From assembly GCF_001722335.1 (NCBI RefSeq), contig NZ_MIHA01000028.1, positions 1 to 61,208 on the forward strand: a DNA stretch of 61,208 bases. Reading direction: 5' to 3'. Positions 6,510 to 18,200 of this stretch are shown here, piece by piece; the stretch's first letter is position 1, and each line of letters begins with the position of its first letter. The notes under the pieces are model-generated. The model was not told where the DNA came from, did not search any database, and saw only the letters and a program-made list of their open reading frames with translations. The stretch comes from Mycolicibacterium flavescens. Lineage in GTDB: Bacteria > Actinomycetota > Actinomycetes > Mycobacteriales > Mycobacteriaceae. Position numbers and translations under genes: made by a program.

Positions 6510-7610
6510 ATGCCGAGGAGTCCCACGCCCAGACGGCGTGCCACCCTGGCCTCGCTGGCCGCTGAGCTGAAGGTCTCGCGGACCACGATCTCCAACGCCT
6601 ACAACCGGCCAGACCAGCTGTCGGCCGATCTGCGTGAACGGGTGCTGGCCACCGCCAAGCGACTCGGTTACCCGGGCCCGGACCCGGTCGCGCGCTCGCT
6701 GCGGACCCGCAAGGCCGGGGCGGTCGGGCTGATGATCACCGAACCGCTGAACTACTCGTTCAGTGATCCGGCCGCGCTCGATTTCGTTGCCGGGCTTGCG
6801 GAGTCGTGCGAGGAGGCCGGCCAGGGCCTGCTGCTGGTGGCCGTCGGACCGAGCCGCGACGTCGGCGACGGCACCGCCGCGGTGCTGGCTGCCGGGGTCG
6901 ACGGGTTCGTGGTTTACTCGGCCTCCGACGACGACCCGTATCTGGCGGTGGTCCGGCAGCGGCACCTGCCGGTGGTGGTCGTCGACCAGCCGATGGACGT
7001 GCCGGGGGCGTCGAGGGTGTGCATCGATGACCGCGCAGCGATGCGGGAGCTCGCCGAATATGTTGTGGGACTGGGCCATCGAGAGATCGGCCTGCTGACG
7101 ATGCGGCTGGGCCGCGACCGCCCGGCCGGTGAGGTCGGCGCCGCTGTCGCCGATCCGCAGCGGCTGCAGACGCCGCATTTTCACGTGCAGCGCGAACGCA
7201 TCGCCGGGGTGGTCGACGCGATCACCGCGGCCGGGCTCGCCCGCGACTCGTTGACCGTGGTGGAGAGCTACGAGCACCTACCCACCTCGGGCGGTGCGGC
7301 GGCCGAGGTGGCGTTGTCGGCGAACCCGCGGCTGACGGCGCTGATGTGCACGGCCGACGTGCTGGCGCTGTCGGCGATGGACTATCTGCGCGGCCGCGGC
7401 ATCTACGTGCCGGGGCACATGACGGTCACCGGCTTCGACGGGGTGCCCGAGGCGCTGCGGCGCGGACTGACCACGGTCGCGCAGCCGAGCGTCGAAAAGG
7501 GCCGCCGGGCCGGTCGGCTGCTGCACCAGCCGCCGCGCTCGGGCCTGCCGGTGGTCGACGTGCTGGACACCGAGCTGGTCCGTGGCCGCACGTCCGGCCC
7601 GCCGGCCTGA
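6510..7610 (+). CDS. LacI-family transcriptional regulator
   Basis: A 366-residue regulator. The N-terminal helix-turn-helix TLASLAAELKVSRTTISNAYN is followed by the hinge-proximal LRERVLATAKRLGYPGPDPVARSLR, then a periplasmic-binding-like sensor domain to the end. The effector is unknown. It follows znuB by 32 bases on the same strand but is not a zinc regulator family member, so its target is more likely elsewhere, perhaps the convergent genes to the right. The start ATG 6510 is preceded by GGGAG. Confidence 0.88.
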   Translation: MPRSPTPRRRATLASLAAELKVSRTTISNAYNRPDQLSADLRERVLATAKRLGYPGPDPVARSLRTRKAGAVGLMITEPLNYSFSDPAALDFVAGLAESCEEAGQGLLLVAVGPSRDVGDGTAAVLAAGVDGFVVYSASDDDPYLAVVRQRHLPVVVVDQPMDVPGASRVCIDDRAAMRELAEYVVGLGHREIGLLTMRLGRDRPAGEVGAAVADPQRLQTPHFHVQRERIAGVVDAITAAGLARDSLTVVESYEHLPTSGGAAAEVALSANPRLTALMCTADVLALSAMDYLRGRGIYVPGHMTVTGFDGVPEALRRGLTTVAQPSVEKGRRAGRLLHQPPRSGLPVVDVLDTELVRGRTSGPPA

Positions 7611-8537
7611 TCAGAGCCGGGTGATCGGCGGGGCCTCGCGCCAGAGGTCCAGCATCGGCGCGACACCGTCGATCAGCATCGGCAGCTCGGGAGCCATCGC
7701 CAACGCCGCGACTATGCCGAGCCGGCCCGCGGCCTCGGTGACTGCCAGCACCCGGGGATCGGTGGGGCGCAACCCCAATCCGACTGCCGCGGCGTCATAG
7801 GCGGCGACGGCGTCGGGACCCGTCATCGCCAGGTCGGATTCGACGGCGCCGATCGTCACCAGCTCGAAGTCGGACCACAGCTCGCCGATCATGTTGTGGT
7901 ACGGCGCGTCGCCGTGAATGGGCTGGACGCCGACGCCGGGAAAAGTCGCCGCGAACACGTCGCGGGAGGTGAGCACCGGCGCGATGACAGCCCATTCTTG
8001 TTGCGCGCGTTCGAGATCGGCCGGTGGGAGCACGTCGGGCAGTTCCCGCAGCCGGGTGAGACCCTCGGGGATGTAGGTGCCGAACGGCGCCCAGAAGCCG
8101 AGCTCACCGGGGTAATCGCGCAGCGCGGCGTGCAACCGCGCGGTGGCGGCCATGCGGGCGGCCATGTCGGGCTCGGCGGACCGCTGATGCTCGACGTACT
8201 GCCAGAACGTCATCGAGAACCCTTCGCGGCGAACAGGTTCGCGCGGCGTCAGCGGACTCGGTGCGACGACGGGGTACCCGCGCTCGGCCAGCCATCCGGT
8301 GACGTCGAGTTCGGCGCGCTGCTGCGCGGTCTGCGCCTGCGGGTTTCGCCGGTACGACGGCGGCACGACGGTCGGCACCCGCGCCACGACCGGCGCCGGC
8401 CGCAGGTGCACGATGACCGAGAACACGTCGTAGAGCACGCGGGGTTCGTCGACCTGCAGGCCGAGGTCGGTGGCGGCGGCCACGGCGGCGCGGACCGCCC
8501 GGTCGGTGCGTGCGGCGAGCTGTTCGGTGCTCAGCAT
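7611..8537 (-). CDS. Aminoglycoside phosphotransferase-like kinase (APH family)
   Basis: A 308-residue protein with the APH/choline-kinase fold. The catalytic loop HGDAPYHNM (near residues 208-216) supplies the Asp and Asn of the kinase site; the expected glycine-rich loop is weak, as in many environmental members. The substrate is unknown; resistance is not implied. It overlaps the otsB 3' end by seven bases and is probably co-transcribed with it, which leaves a sugar or trehalose-related kinase role possible but unproven. It converges on the LacI gene with no gap. Confidence 0.8.
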   Translation of the reverse strand: MLSTEQLAARTDRAVRAAVAAATDLGLQVDEPRVLYDVFSVIVHLRPAPVVARVPTVVPPSYRRNPQAQTAQQRAELDVTGWLAERGYPVVAPSPLTPREPVRREGFSMTFWQYVEHQRSAEPDMAARMAATARLHAALRDYPGELGFWAPFGTYIPEGLTRLRELPDVLPPADLERAQQEWAVIAPVLTSRDVFAATFPGVGVQPIHGDAPYHNMIGELWSDFELVTIGAVESDLAMTGPDAVAAYDAAAVGLGLRPTDPRVLAVTEAAGRLGIVAALAMAPELPMLIDGVAPMLDLWREAPPITRL

Positions 8538-9283
8538 CGCTGGCGACGGGCCTGCAGCAGGTACTGCAGCGCGGCGGCGACGTCCTCGGGGGTGTCGACC
8601 CGGTAGCCGGCCAGCGTGTCGCCCGGCCCGACCTTCACACCGACATCGCCGTCGCGCATCCGGCGGAACGCCTTCTCGTCGGTCACGTCGTCACCGAGAA
8701 ACACGACGGCGGTGGCGTTTTCCTGGTCGCGCAGGATGTCGACGGCCTCACCCTTGTCGGTCTGGATCACGGCGAACTCGAGCACGGCCTTGCCCGCGGT
8801 GGCCTGCGCGCCCCACGCGCTCGACGCCTCCTGAGCGGCGGTCAGCGCGGCGTCGCCGTCGGCCGGTGAGGCGTTGCGCACGTGCAGGGCGACGCTGGCG
8901 GGTTTGGTCTCCACGGTGACGCCGGGCTTACCGGCCGCGATGGCCTCCAGCTCGGCGGTGATCCGTTGCAGCCGAGCGGTGTCGACGTCGTGTGAGAAGC
9001 CGGAGGTGAACTCCGCGCCGTGGCTGCCGACCAGGTGCACGGCCGGCGGCATCCCGGACAGTGCCCGCAGCACCTCCAGCGCGCGCCCGGAGATCAGCGC
9101 GCTCGCGGTGTCCGGCAGATCGGCCAGCGCGACCAGGGCGTCGGCGGCGGCGGGCAGCGGTCGCGCGTCGGCCGGGTTGTTCACGATCGGCGCCAGCGTG
9201 CCGTCGAAGTCGGAGGTGACCAGCAGTCGCGGCGTCGCAGCGGCCGCGTCCAGCGCCCGCGCCAGGTCGTCCGGTAAGCCCAC
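8531..9283 (-). CDS. otsB: Trehalose-6-phosphate phosphatase
   Basis: A 250-residue HAD-superfamily phosphatase. Motif I is TSDFDGTLAPI (nucleophile and acid/base Asp pair near residues 25-27), motif II LISGRALEVL, and motif IV FLGDDVTDEKAF; GSHGAEF is the OtsB cap signature. It removes phosphate from trehalose-6-phosphate to give trehalose. No otsA lies in the window. The GTG start lies just before kstR's stop region (3-base gap), though control by KstR is not evident. Confidence 0.92.
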   Translation of the reverse strand: MGLPDDLARALDAAAATPRLLVTSDFDGTLAPIVNNPADARPLPAAADALVALADLPDTASALISGRALEVLRALSGMPPAVHLVGSHGAEFTSGFSHDVDTARLQRITAELEAIAAGKPGVTVETKPASVALHVRNASPADGDAALTAAQEASSAWGAQATAGKAVLEFAVIQTDKGEAVDILRDQENATAVVFLGDDVTDEKAFRRMRDGDVGVKVGPGDTLAGYRVDTPEDVAAALQYLLQARRQRC

Positions 9284-9286
9284 CGG

Positions 9287-9961
9287 CTAGATCTTAGGGT
9301 GCTCGCCGTCGCCGATGAGCAGACGCACGGCCAGGTCCAGTCGCTTGCTGACGTCGGTGGCCGACGCCCGCCTGGTCAGCCAGGCCAGCAGGTTCGACAG
9401 CCAGACATCGGAGATGACGCGGGCGATGTGGTACTGGTCCTCGGTCGGTTCGCCGTCGCTCATCGCGCGGGCGAACATCGAGTCCATCAGCTTGCCGACG
9501 TGGTCGACCTCGCCGGCGGCCGAGGCGTCGGCGAACACGAACGCACGGGTCATGGCCTCGGTCAGCAGCGGGTTGCGCTGCATTGCGCGGTTGAGCTTGC
9601 CGACCATGATGTTGAGGCGCTGATACGGCGTGCCGCCGGACAGCGACGCGCGGTCGGTCTTGGCGTCGATGCGTTCGAATTCGCGTCCCAGCGCGGAGAC
9701 CAGCAGGTGCACCTTCGACGGGAAGTAGCGGTAGAGGGTGCCGACCGCGACGTCGGCGCGTTCGGCCACCGCGCGCATCTGGACGGCCTCGTAACCACCC
9801 TTGGAGGCGATCGCCAGCGTGGCGTCCAGGATCCGCTTGCGGCGCTCGCGCTGGGCCTCGGAGCCGAGTTCGGACTCCGACAGCACCGCCACGTTCATCA
9901 CCTGGCGCGGCCGGGATTCCGACTGTGGGTTGGGCGAGGCCGACGGGGACGGGCCAGACAT
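9287..9961 (-). CDS. kstR: TetR-family cholesterol catabolism repressor KstR
   Basis: A 224-residue TetR regulator. The HTH region reads KRILDATLAIASKGGYEAVQMRAV then VAVGTLYRYFPSKVHLL, and RNPLLTEAMTRAFVFADASAAGEV and VISDVWLSNLLAWLTRR are closely conserved KstR stretches. KstR represses upper cholesterol degradation genes and is released by 3-oxo-cholestenoyl-CoA thioesters. Start 9961 is supported by AAGGAG 11 bases upstream; an internal ATG at 9898 would give the shorter form (203 residues) closer to the M. tuberculosis protein. It is divergent from fadE34 across a perfect operator, so it is probably autoregulated. Confidence 0.93.
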   Translation of the reverse strand: MSGPSPSASPNPQSESRPRQVMNVAVLSESELGSEAQRERRKRILDATLAIASKGGYEAVQMRAVAERADVAVGTLYRYFPSKVHLLVSALGREFERIDAKTDRASLSGGTPYQRLNIMVGKLNRAMQRNPLLTEAMTRAFVFADASAAGEVDHVGKLMDSMFARAMSDGEPTEDQYHIARVISDVWLSNLLAWLTRRASATDVSKRLDLAVRLLIGDGEHPKI

Positions 9962-10104
9962 GCGGCAGACAGCTCCTTCATCACGCGTTCTCGCTGAAAA
10001 CGATACGCATGCCGATCCTTTTTGTGCTCACCTCGGCAGCGGCGACGGCACCGATGTGTCCTGCTGTGACGGCGGTCGACTTGACGGTCGATCGCTGGCA
10101 CTAT

Positions 10105-10118
10105 TAGAACACGTTCTA
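10105..10118. promoter_or_regulatory. KstR operator (perfect palindrome)
   Basis: TAGAACACGTTCTA is a perfect 14-bp palindrome identical to the published KstR consensus. It lies between kstR and fadE34, about 42 bases before the fadE34 start, and can serve both divergent promoters. Confidence 0.93.
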
Positions 10119-10159
10119 GTGGGGAGTACTGCCTTCTCACCCAACGCTAGGAGTGGACG

Positions 10160-12277
10160 GTGTCGGTCGCATCCCCGGGGACCATTGCTGACGAACAGTT
10201 AGCCGTACGCGAGCTGATTCGTGACTGGGCCGCAGCGTCCAACGCCATCGCCGCAGCCCGCGACGTCGAGCAGGGGCAACCCGACGCGTGGCGCGGCCCC
10301 TACCGCGGGTTAGCTGAGCTCGGGATCTTCGGCGTTGCGCTGCCCGAGGAACACGGCGGGGCCGACGGCACCGTCGAGGATCTGTGCGCGATGGTCGACG
10401 AGGCGGCCGCCGCGCTGGTGCCGGGGCCGGTGGCGACCACCGCGCTGGCCACCCTCGTCATCACCGACCCGGATGTGCTCGCGGCGCTGGCCGCCGGGGA
10501 CCGGGTCGCCGGTGTGGCGTTGGCCGCGGACCTGCAACTGGCCGACGGGGCGGTCTCGGGCACGGCCGATTACGTGCTGGGCGCCGACGGGGCCGGTGTG
10601 CTGGTGCTGCCTGCCGGCGACGGTTTCGTCATGGTCGACGCCACCGCCGCGGGGGTGACGGTCGAACCGCTCGAGCCGACCGACTTCTCCCGGCCGCTGG
10701 CGCGCGTCGTGCTGGACTCGGCCCCGGCGCGGCCGATCGACGGTTCGGCGCAGCGGATCGTCGACGTCGCGGCGGCGATGATGGCCGCGGAGGCCGCCGG
10801 GCTCGCGCGCTGGGCGCTGCAGACCGCCACCGAGTACGCGAAGGTGCGCGAACAGTTCGGCAAACCGATCGGGAGTTTCCAGGCGATCAAGCACATGTGC
10901 GCGGAGATGCTGTTGCGCTCCGAGCAGGCCGCGGTGGCCGCCGGTGACGCGGCGCGCGCGGTGTCCGAGGGCGACGACGCGCAGTTGTCGGTCGCGGCCG
11001 CGGTGGCCGCGGCGGTCGGCATCGACGCGGCCAAGAACAACGCCAAAGACTGCATCCAGGTGCTGGGCGGAATCGGGATCACCTGGGAGCACGACGCGCA
11101 CCTGTACCTGCGCCGGGCCTACGGGTTGGCGCACTTCCTGCGCGGCGAGAAGCACTGGCTGCGCCGGGTGGCGGCGCTGACCCAGCAGGGTGTGCGGCGC
11201 GAGCTGAGCATCGACTTGGCCTCGGTGGCCGAGCTGCGGCCCGAAATCGCCTCGGCGGTAGAACAAGTCGCGAAGCTGCCGGTCGAGCAGCGGCAGGCGG
11301 CGTTGGCGGACGCCGGGCTGCAGGCGCCGCACTGGCCGAAGCCGCACGGTCGGGGCGCCGGGCCCGCCGAGCAGCTGCTGATCGACCAGGAACTGGCTGC
11401 GGCCGGGGTGACGCGCCCGGATCTGGTGATCGGCTGGTGGGCCGCGCCGACGATCCTCGAGCACGGCACCCCCGAACAGATCGAGCGGTTCGTGCCCGCA
11501 ACGCTGCGCGGTGAGCTGCTGTGGTGTCAGTTGTTCTCCGAGCCGGGAGCCGGTTCGGACCTGGCGGCGCTGCGGACGAAAGCCGTGCGCGCCGAGGGCG
11601 GTTGGAAGCTGACCGGCCAGAAGGTGTGGACGTCGGCGGCGCATAAGGCGCAGTGGGGGGTGTGCCTGGCGCGCACGGACCCGGAGGCGCCGAAGCACAA
11701 GGGCATCACGTACTTCCTGGTCGACATGTCCTCGCCGGGGATCGACATCCGCCCGCTGCGGGAGATCACCGGCGACAACCTGTTCAACGAGGTCTTCTTC
11801 GACGACGTGTTCGTGCCCGACGAGATGGTGGTGGGTCAGGTCAACGACGGCTGGCGGTTGGCCCGCACGACGCTGGCCAACGAGCGGGTCGCGATGGCCG
11901 CGGGCACCGCGCTGGGCAATCCGATGGAGGAGTTGCTCAAGCAGGTCGCCACGCTGGACTTCGACGTGGCCGGTCAGGACGAGCTGGGTGCGCTGATCGT
12001 GGCCGCGCAGGTCGGCTCGCTGCTGGACCGCAAGATCGCCGAACTGGCTGTGGGAGGACAGGATCCAGGTCCGCAGGCCAGCGTCCGCAAACTCATCGGG
12101 GTGCGGTACCGGCAGGCGCTGGCCGAGCTGCGGATGGAACTGTCCGAGGGCGGCGGCGTGGTCGAGAACCAGACGGTGTTCGACTTCCTCAACACCCGCT
12201 GCCTGACCATCGCCGGCGGCACCGAGCAGATCCTGCTCACCCTCGCGGGCGAGAGGCTGCTCGGGCTGCCGCGCTAA
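10160..12277 (+). CDS. fadE34: Acyl-CoA dehydrogenase FadE34 (ChsE3), double-length
   Basis: A 705-residue protein built of two tandem acyl-CoA dehydrogenase units: residues about 1-345 (with REQFGKPIGSFQAIKHM and ITWEHDAHLYLRRA) and about 350-705 (with LFSEPGAGSDLAAL, KVWTSAAHKAQWG and FLNTRCLTIAGGTEQILL). The fused architecture and position next to kstR match M. tuberculosis FadE34, which dehydrogenates a five-carbon side-chain cholesterol CoA thioester. GTG 10160 has AGGAG six bases upstream. The last four bases overlap the convergent repeat-protein gene. Confidence 0.92.
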   Translation: MSVASPGTIADEQLAVRELIRDWAAASNAIAAARDVEQGQPDAWRGPYRGLAELGIFGVALPEEHGGADGTVEDLCAMVDEAAAALVPGPVATTALATLVITDPDVLAALAAGDRVAGVALAADLQLADGAVSGTADYVLGADGAGVLVLPAGDGFVMVDATAAGVTVEPLEPTDFSRPLARVVLDSAPARPIDGSAQRIVDVAAAMMAAEAAGLARWALQTATEYAKVREQFGKPIGSFQAIKHMCAEMLLRSEQAAVAAGDAARAVSEGDDAQLSVAAAVAAAVGIDAAKNNAKDCIQVLGGIGITWEHDAHLYLRRAYGLAHFLRGEKHWLRRVAALTQQGVRRELSIDLASVAELRPEIASAVEQVAKLPVEQRQAALADAGLQAPHWPKPHGRGAGPAEQLLIDQELAAAGVTRPDLVIGWWAAPTILEHGTPEQIERFVPATLRGELLWCQLFSEPGAGSDLAALRTKAVRAEGGWKLTGQKVWTSAAHKAQWGVCLARTDPEAPKHKGITYFLVDMSSPGIDIRPLREITGDNLFNEVFFDDVFVPDEMVVGQVNDGWRLARTTLANERVAMAAGTALGNPMEELLKQVATLDFDVAGQDELGALIVAAQVGSLLDRKIAELAVGGQDPGPQASVRKLIGVRYRQALAELRMELSEGGGVVENQTVFDFLNTRCLTIAGGTEQILLTLAGERLLGLPR

Positions 12278-15200
12278 GCCTCCCCTTCGGGGGTCCCGCC
12301 GGATCCGCCCGAGCCGCTGCCGCCGCTGTCGGAGCCGCTGGAGCCCTCATCATCGTCGGTGCCCGACGAGCCGTTGCCGCCGGTCCCGGTACTTCCCGAG
12401 CCGCCAGTGCCGCCTGAGCCGCCACCGGCGGCGAGATCGACGATGGTCTGGCCGGTCGACCCCGTGACGGCGTCCGAGGTCAGGACGACTGCCGACGTCC
12501 CGTCGAAGCCGCCGACGGAGGCGGTCTCGGCGAAGGTGATGGTGTCGCCGATCCGGGCGCCGCTGTCGAGGTCGACGAATGCGACGTCGTTGAGCATGTT
12601 CGACCCGAGCGAGCTCACGAGCGAGGAGATCCCGAGGAAGCGTCCGTCCCCGCTGACGGCGATGCGCGGGGGTTGCCCGGGTTGGGCCGCCAACAGGATC
12701 GGGGCACCGACCTGGTTGCCGGCGACGCCGTCGAAGACGGTGATCTGCGACACTGTGCCGTCGTTGTAGGCGACGACGATCCGGTTTCCATTGCCGACCA
12801 TGAGGACCTGCGACTGGTAGGGAATCGAAGTCGCCGGCAGGACCATCGCGCCAGTGGCGGCGTAGAGCAGCGCATAGTGCTGCGCCGGCGCGGCCCCCGT
12901 GGAGTTGGTGATGAACAGCAGTCGGGTGCCGTCGTCGCTGAGCTTCGGGGGATCGTTGCTGAAGCCGCTCAGCGTGACGCCGGTGCCCAGCGTCGCGCCG
13001 TCGGTTACGTCGACCAGGACCAGATGCGAGGTTCGCGCGACGTCGTCATAGGTGGCGACGACGGCCCGGGAGCCGTCCTGGTTCATCGTGGTGCTGCGCC
13101 AGCGGCCCGGCGCCACCGCCTGTGAGCCGACGAAATCCCCGCTGTAGGTGTCGATGACCGAGACCCGGGTGGTGTTACCGGCCGTGTCCGCGGAGACGAC
13201 CACGATCGCGCTGCGGTCATCTGTGACGGTGGCGATGCCCTGCATGTCCTGCGGGATCACGAGGCTGTTGCCTGCCACCTGCGTGCCGGTGGCGGTCTCG
13301 ACGGTGACCACGTGCAGCGTGCCGGTGCCCGACGCGCTGTCGAGCGAACTGGTGACGACGGTCGCACGGGTCTCGTCCGGACTCAGTGCGACTGCGCCTG
13401 CGCGCCAACCACTTACCACGATGTCGGCGCCCAGCTGATTGCCGGTGGCCCCGTCGATGACCTTCAACGTCGTGTCGGTGAACGCCGACCCGGTAAAGAT
13501 TATCCTCGATCCGTCGGCGGTCAGCGCCACCGTCATGTCGCCCGGAACGGCAATGTTGGTGCCGATCTGCTGGCCGCTGGCCGTATCGACGATCGCGACC
13601 TCGGTGATGTCCGGGTGCGGGCTACCCGGGCGCGCCGAGATGATCGCACGATTGCCGTTGGCCGAGAAGGTGATCGGCTGCGGATTGCCGCCCAGTGTGA
13701 CGGTGTCACCGATCTGGCCGCCGTTGATTGTGTCGACGAGCACCGTGGTTGTGGTGCCGTAGCCCACCCCTTCGTCCTCGTCATATGAGTAGGAATAGCC
13801 GCTCACTGCCATCCGGGTGCGGTCCGCGTTGAAGTACAACGCGCGTTCCATCGAGCCCTGCACGGCGACGGTCTCGCCCAGTTGCTCACCGGTTTCGGTG
13901 TTCACCACGACGATGCGGAGGGTCCGATCGGCACCCGAGTACGAAGTGACGATATAACGGGTTCCGGCGCCGGTGAACCGCTGTGGGTTCGGATCGTAGA
14001 AGGGCTGCGGGTCGACCGCAGCACCGGCCACATCTATTGTGGTGCCGAGCTGTTGACCGGTCTCGGTGTCGATGACGGCGACGCTGGTGGTGAGGTTGCC
14101 CTGACCCTTGGTCGTGATGACCGCGCGGGTGCCGTCGGCGTTGAGCTGTGCTGGCCGTTGCGCGAACGCATCTGCGTACCCGGCGACCGCGACGGTGTCG
14201 CCGATCTGCTGACCGGTGGCCGTGTCGATGACGGTCACCCAGACCGTGTCGGCGTTGTTCGTGGTCGTGATGACCGCGCGAGTGCCGTCCGGGGTGATCT
14301 CGATCCCGGGTTTGATCGCGCCGGGGGACGGCGAACCGAAGGTCAGCGTGCCCGGTGTCGTGACCATGCCGCCGATCTGCTGACCGGTCCTGGTGTCGGT
14401 CACCGCGATGTTGGTGAAGTCGGTTCCGCCGGAGCGGATCACGCCGGCGAGCACCGAGACATGCCCGGTTTCGGACACCACCGGGTTACCCCGCGGGATT
14501 CCGGGGATCTCGGTCTCACCGGCCACACGCGTCGGCGCGATCTCGACGGTCACCTGGGTTTGGACGACTCCGCCGAAGCCGTCGGTGACCGTGACCGTGA
14601 AGGTGTCGGTGTCGGCTTGGCCGGTGGTCGCGGCCGCGGACCGGGCGGCTGCGGTCGGGTTGTAGACGAAGACGCCGTCGCCGAGCGCGGTGACGGTGCC
14701 TTTGCCGCTGAGCCCGCCCACGGTGTAGCTCAGGGCGTCGCCGTCGGTGTCGGCAGCGTGCAGGTCGATGTGGACGGTGCCGTTGACCGGTTTGGCGACG
14801 ATCGGCGCGACAGTGGGCGCCGCGTTGACCCGGGAGACCGTGAATACGACGGTGCCCGAACTCTGCGTCACACCGTCGAAGATCACGTAGGTGATGGTGT
14901 CCGTGCCGACGAAGTCCGCGAACGGGGTATAGGTCAGGGTGCCGTCGCCGTTGTCGGTGACGACACCGGACGCGCCGTCGGTGTAGGAGACGAGCTGCAG
15001 GGGACCACCGTCGGGGTCGACGTCGTTGTCCAGCGGATTGAAGGTGACCGAACCGTTCATGTCGACGCCGAGCGCGTCGTCGGCGGCCACCGGCGCATCG
15101 TCGACGGGGACCACGGTGATGTACACGATGCGCATCTCGCCGTCTGCGAGGCCGTCGGTGGGTTGGTAGGCGAACCCGTCGAGTCCGTGGAAATTGGCGT

Positions 15201-18200
15201 TCGGTGTGTAGGTCAAAGTGCCGTCGTCGTTGACGACCAGGGTTCCGTTGGGCGGTTGGTTGTATCCGATGTAGGTCAGGACGTCGCCGTCGGGATCGCT
15301 GTCGTTGGCCAACGGGCTCACGATGATCGACCCGTCTTCGCCGACGGTGTAGTAGTCGTCGGCAGTGACCGGCGCCGCGTTGAACGGATCGATGGCGACG
15401 GTCACCGTGACCGGCACGATCTGCCCGCGGCCGTCGTCGACGGCGACGACGAACGTGTCGGCAGGTGAGCCGGTGCCGAACGCGGCGTCGTGGCGGGCCT
15501 GCGCGCTCGGCGTGTAGGTGAACGTGCCGTCGCCGTTGTACACCAGCGTGCCGTGCGTCGGAAGGGTCGCGACGGCGTAGGACACGACGTCGCCGTCGGG
15601 ATCGGTGGCCTCGAACTCGATGACCGTTGCGCCGTCGGTGATGTCGGCTGCGCTGACGGTGTAGACCACGTCCGGCGCCGCGTTGCCGGTGAGCACGATC
15701 ACGGTCACCGTGTTGTCCCCGCTGTTGGTCACAGTCGCCTGGGTGCCGTCGGCGTTGACCGCGACATCGGTGGGTGCGTCGCCCACGGCGACGAACGTGA
15801 CCACACCCGTTGTGGTGTCGATGACCGCGACGTTGTCCGACCCGTAGTTGGCGACGTAGAGCCGTCCGTCACCGGTGATGTCGATACCACGCGGGTCGTC
15901 GCCGACATCGATGTAGGACACGGAGTTTCCGTTGCTCAGGTCGACGATCGCCACCCGGTCCTCACCGCTGACGGTGACGTAGACGCGGTCATCCGTCGGG
16001 CTCACCACCACCCCGGTCGGGGTGTCGCCGACCACGACGGTGGTTTGATCGCCCGTCTCGCGGTCGATGATGGTCAGCCCGCTCTCGTCGGGGTTGGCCA
16101 GGTAGACGTAGCGGCCGTCGGAGCTCGTGGCGATTCCGGTCGGGTCGACCTCGATCGATGTCGTGGCGCCGGTCGCCACGTCGATGATGGTCAGGGTGTC
16201 GTCGGTGTTGGTCGTGAACACCAGCGAGCCGTCCGGGCTCACCGCGATGCCGGCGGGCTCCGCGCCGATCTCGATCGGCTCGCCGGCCGTCAGCGACGCG
16301 GTGTCGATGGCGACAACCGCACCGTCGCCCGCGGTCGCGACGTAGAGCACCGATCCGCCCGGGTTCAGCGCCAGCGCGACCGGGCGGTCACCGACCGGGA
16401 TCGTCGTGATGGTCGAGTAGTCCGCGGTGTTCAGCACGGTGATCGAATCACCCTCGGCGTTGGCGACATACGCGCGCGAGCCGTCCGGGCTGATCACCAC
16501 CGCCCGGGGGCCCTCGCCGACCTCAGGGGTGGCGATGACGCTGTTCACCGGCAACTCGGCGACCACGATGCCCGACACCGTCACGGTGACCGGTGCATTG
16601 ACCCCGTCGCTGACCCGCACGGTGAACGTGTCGGTCTCGTCGACCGCCGTGCTCAGCGCCGCCTGCAGTCGCGCGGCGTCGGTCGGGGTGTAGGTGTACG
16701 TCCCGGTGTCGGCGTCGATCTGGACGGTGCCGAGGGTCGGGCCGGACACCATCTGATAGGTCAGCGCGGTGCCGTCGGGGTCGGTGACGCCCAGAGAACC
16801 GGTGACGACGCCGTCGCTGTTCGGGCTGCCGACGGTCGGATCGGTTACGAGCGGGGCCCGGTTTGCCGGTGCCACAGTGACTTCCACCGAGATGCTGGTC
16901 GTCGCCCCGCGACTGTCGGTGGCGGTGACGACGAACGTGTCGGAATCCGCGCCCGCGGTTGCCTGAGCGTCGGCGCGGGCCTCGTCGGTCGGGGTGTAGG
17001 TGAATCTGCCGTCGGCTGCGACGACGACATTGCCTTTCGGAGTCTCACCGCTGCCGCTGTAGGTCACCGGGTCACGGTCGGAATCGCTCGCGGTCACCGA
17101 CCCGTTCACCACGCCGGTCAGCGGGTTCGGTTGCGGTGCAACGACCATACCGGCGACAGGGGCCCGGTTCGGACTGATGGTCACGGTGACGGGTACGGCC
17201 AGGGTGCCGCCGTGGCCGTCGGTGACGGTGACGGTGAAGGTGTCCCTGGCCGCGGCGCCGCCTGCTGCGGCGTTCTCCCGGGCCGGTTGCGTCGGCGTAT
17301 AGGTGAAGTTGCCGTTGCTGTGGACGACGAGCGTGCCCTTGGTGGTGTCGGTCGGGCCGCTGTAGGTCAGCGTGTCACGGTCGGCGTCGGTGGCCCGCAC
17401 CGTGCCGGTGACCACGCCGGTGACCGAATCTGGTTTGTCCACAGTCACTTTGGGGGCCTGCGGTGCCTTGTTCGCCGGTGTGACCGTCACCGTGACCGGC
17501 ACCGCGAGGGTTCCGCCGTGGCCGTCGGTGACCGTGACCGTGAAACTGTCGGTCACTGGCGCGGTGGTGGCCGACGCGGCGTGGCGGGCGGCGGCCGTCG
17601 GGGTGTAGGTGAAGGTGCCGTTGCTTGCAACGGTCACCCTGCCCTTGGCGGTTGTCGTGGTGCCCTTGTAGGCCAGTCGGTCGCCGTCGGGGTCGGCCGC
17701 CGAGACCACACCTCTGACGATGCCGGTGCCCGGGTTCGTCTGTGTCACGGCGAAACCGCCGTTGATCGGTGCGTCGTTGGCCGGGGTGATCGGGATGTTG
17801 CGGACCGTCACCACCCGCACGCCGCCGCGGGCGTCGCGAAGCGTCACCGAGAACGACGCGAAATCGTCACGCGCGGTTGCGCTGGCGGCGTGGGCGGCCG
17901 ACTCGCTCGGGGTGAACGTGAACTCGCCGGTGTCGCTGACGGTGACCCGGCCGTTGGCCGGCTGCCTGACGGTGTAGGTGATCGCGTCGCCTTCGGCGTC
18001 TGTGGCGTTCAGCCGGCCGGTCACCACGCCCGAGGAGGTGTCGACCTGGGTGATCGTCGGTGCGGCGGTCGGCGGCCTGTTCGTCAGCGCGGTCACGACC
18101 CCGCGCAGGAAGTTCTCGAGCGCCGACAACGGGTTCGGCGCGGCGGCGCGCGCTGTCGGTCCGACACCGAGGCTGGTGAGCGTCTGGGTCGCAGAGGTGG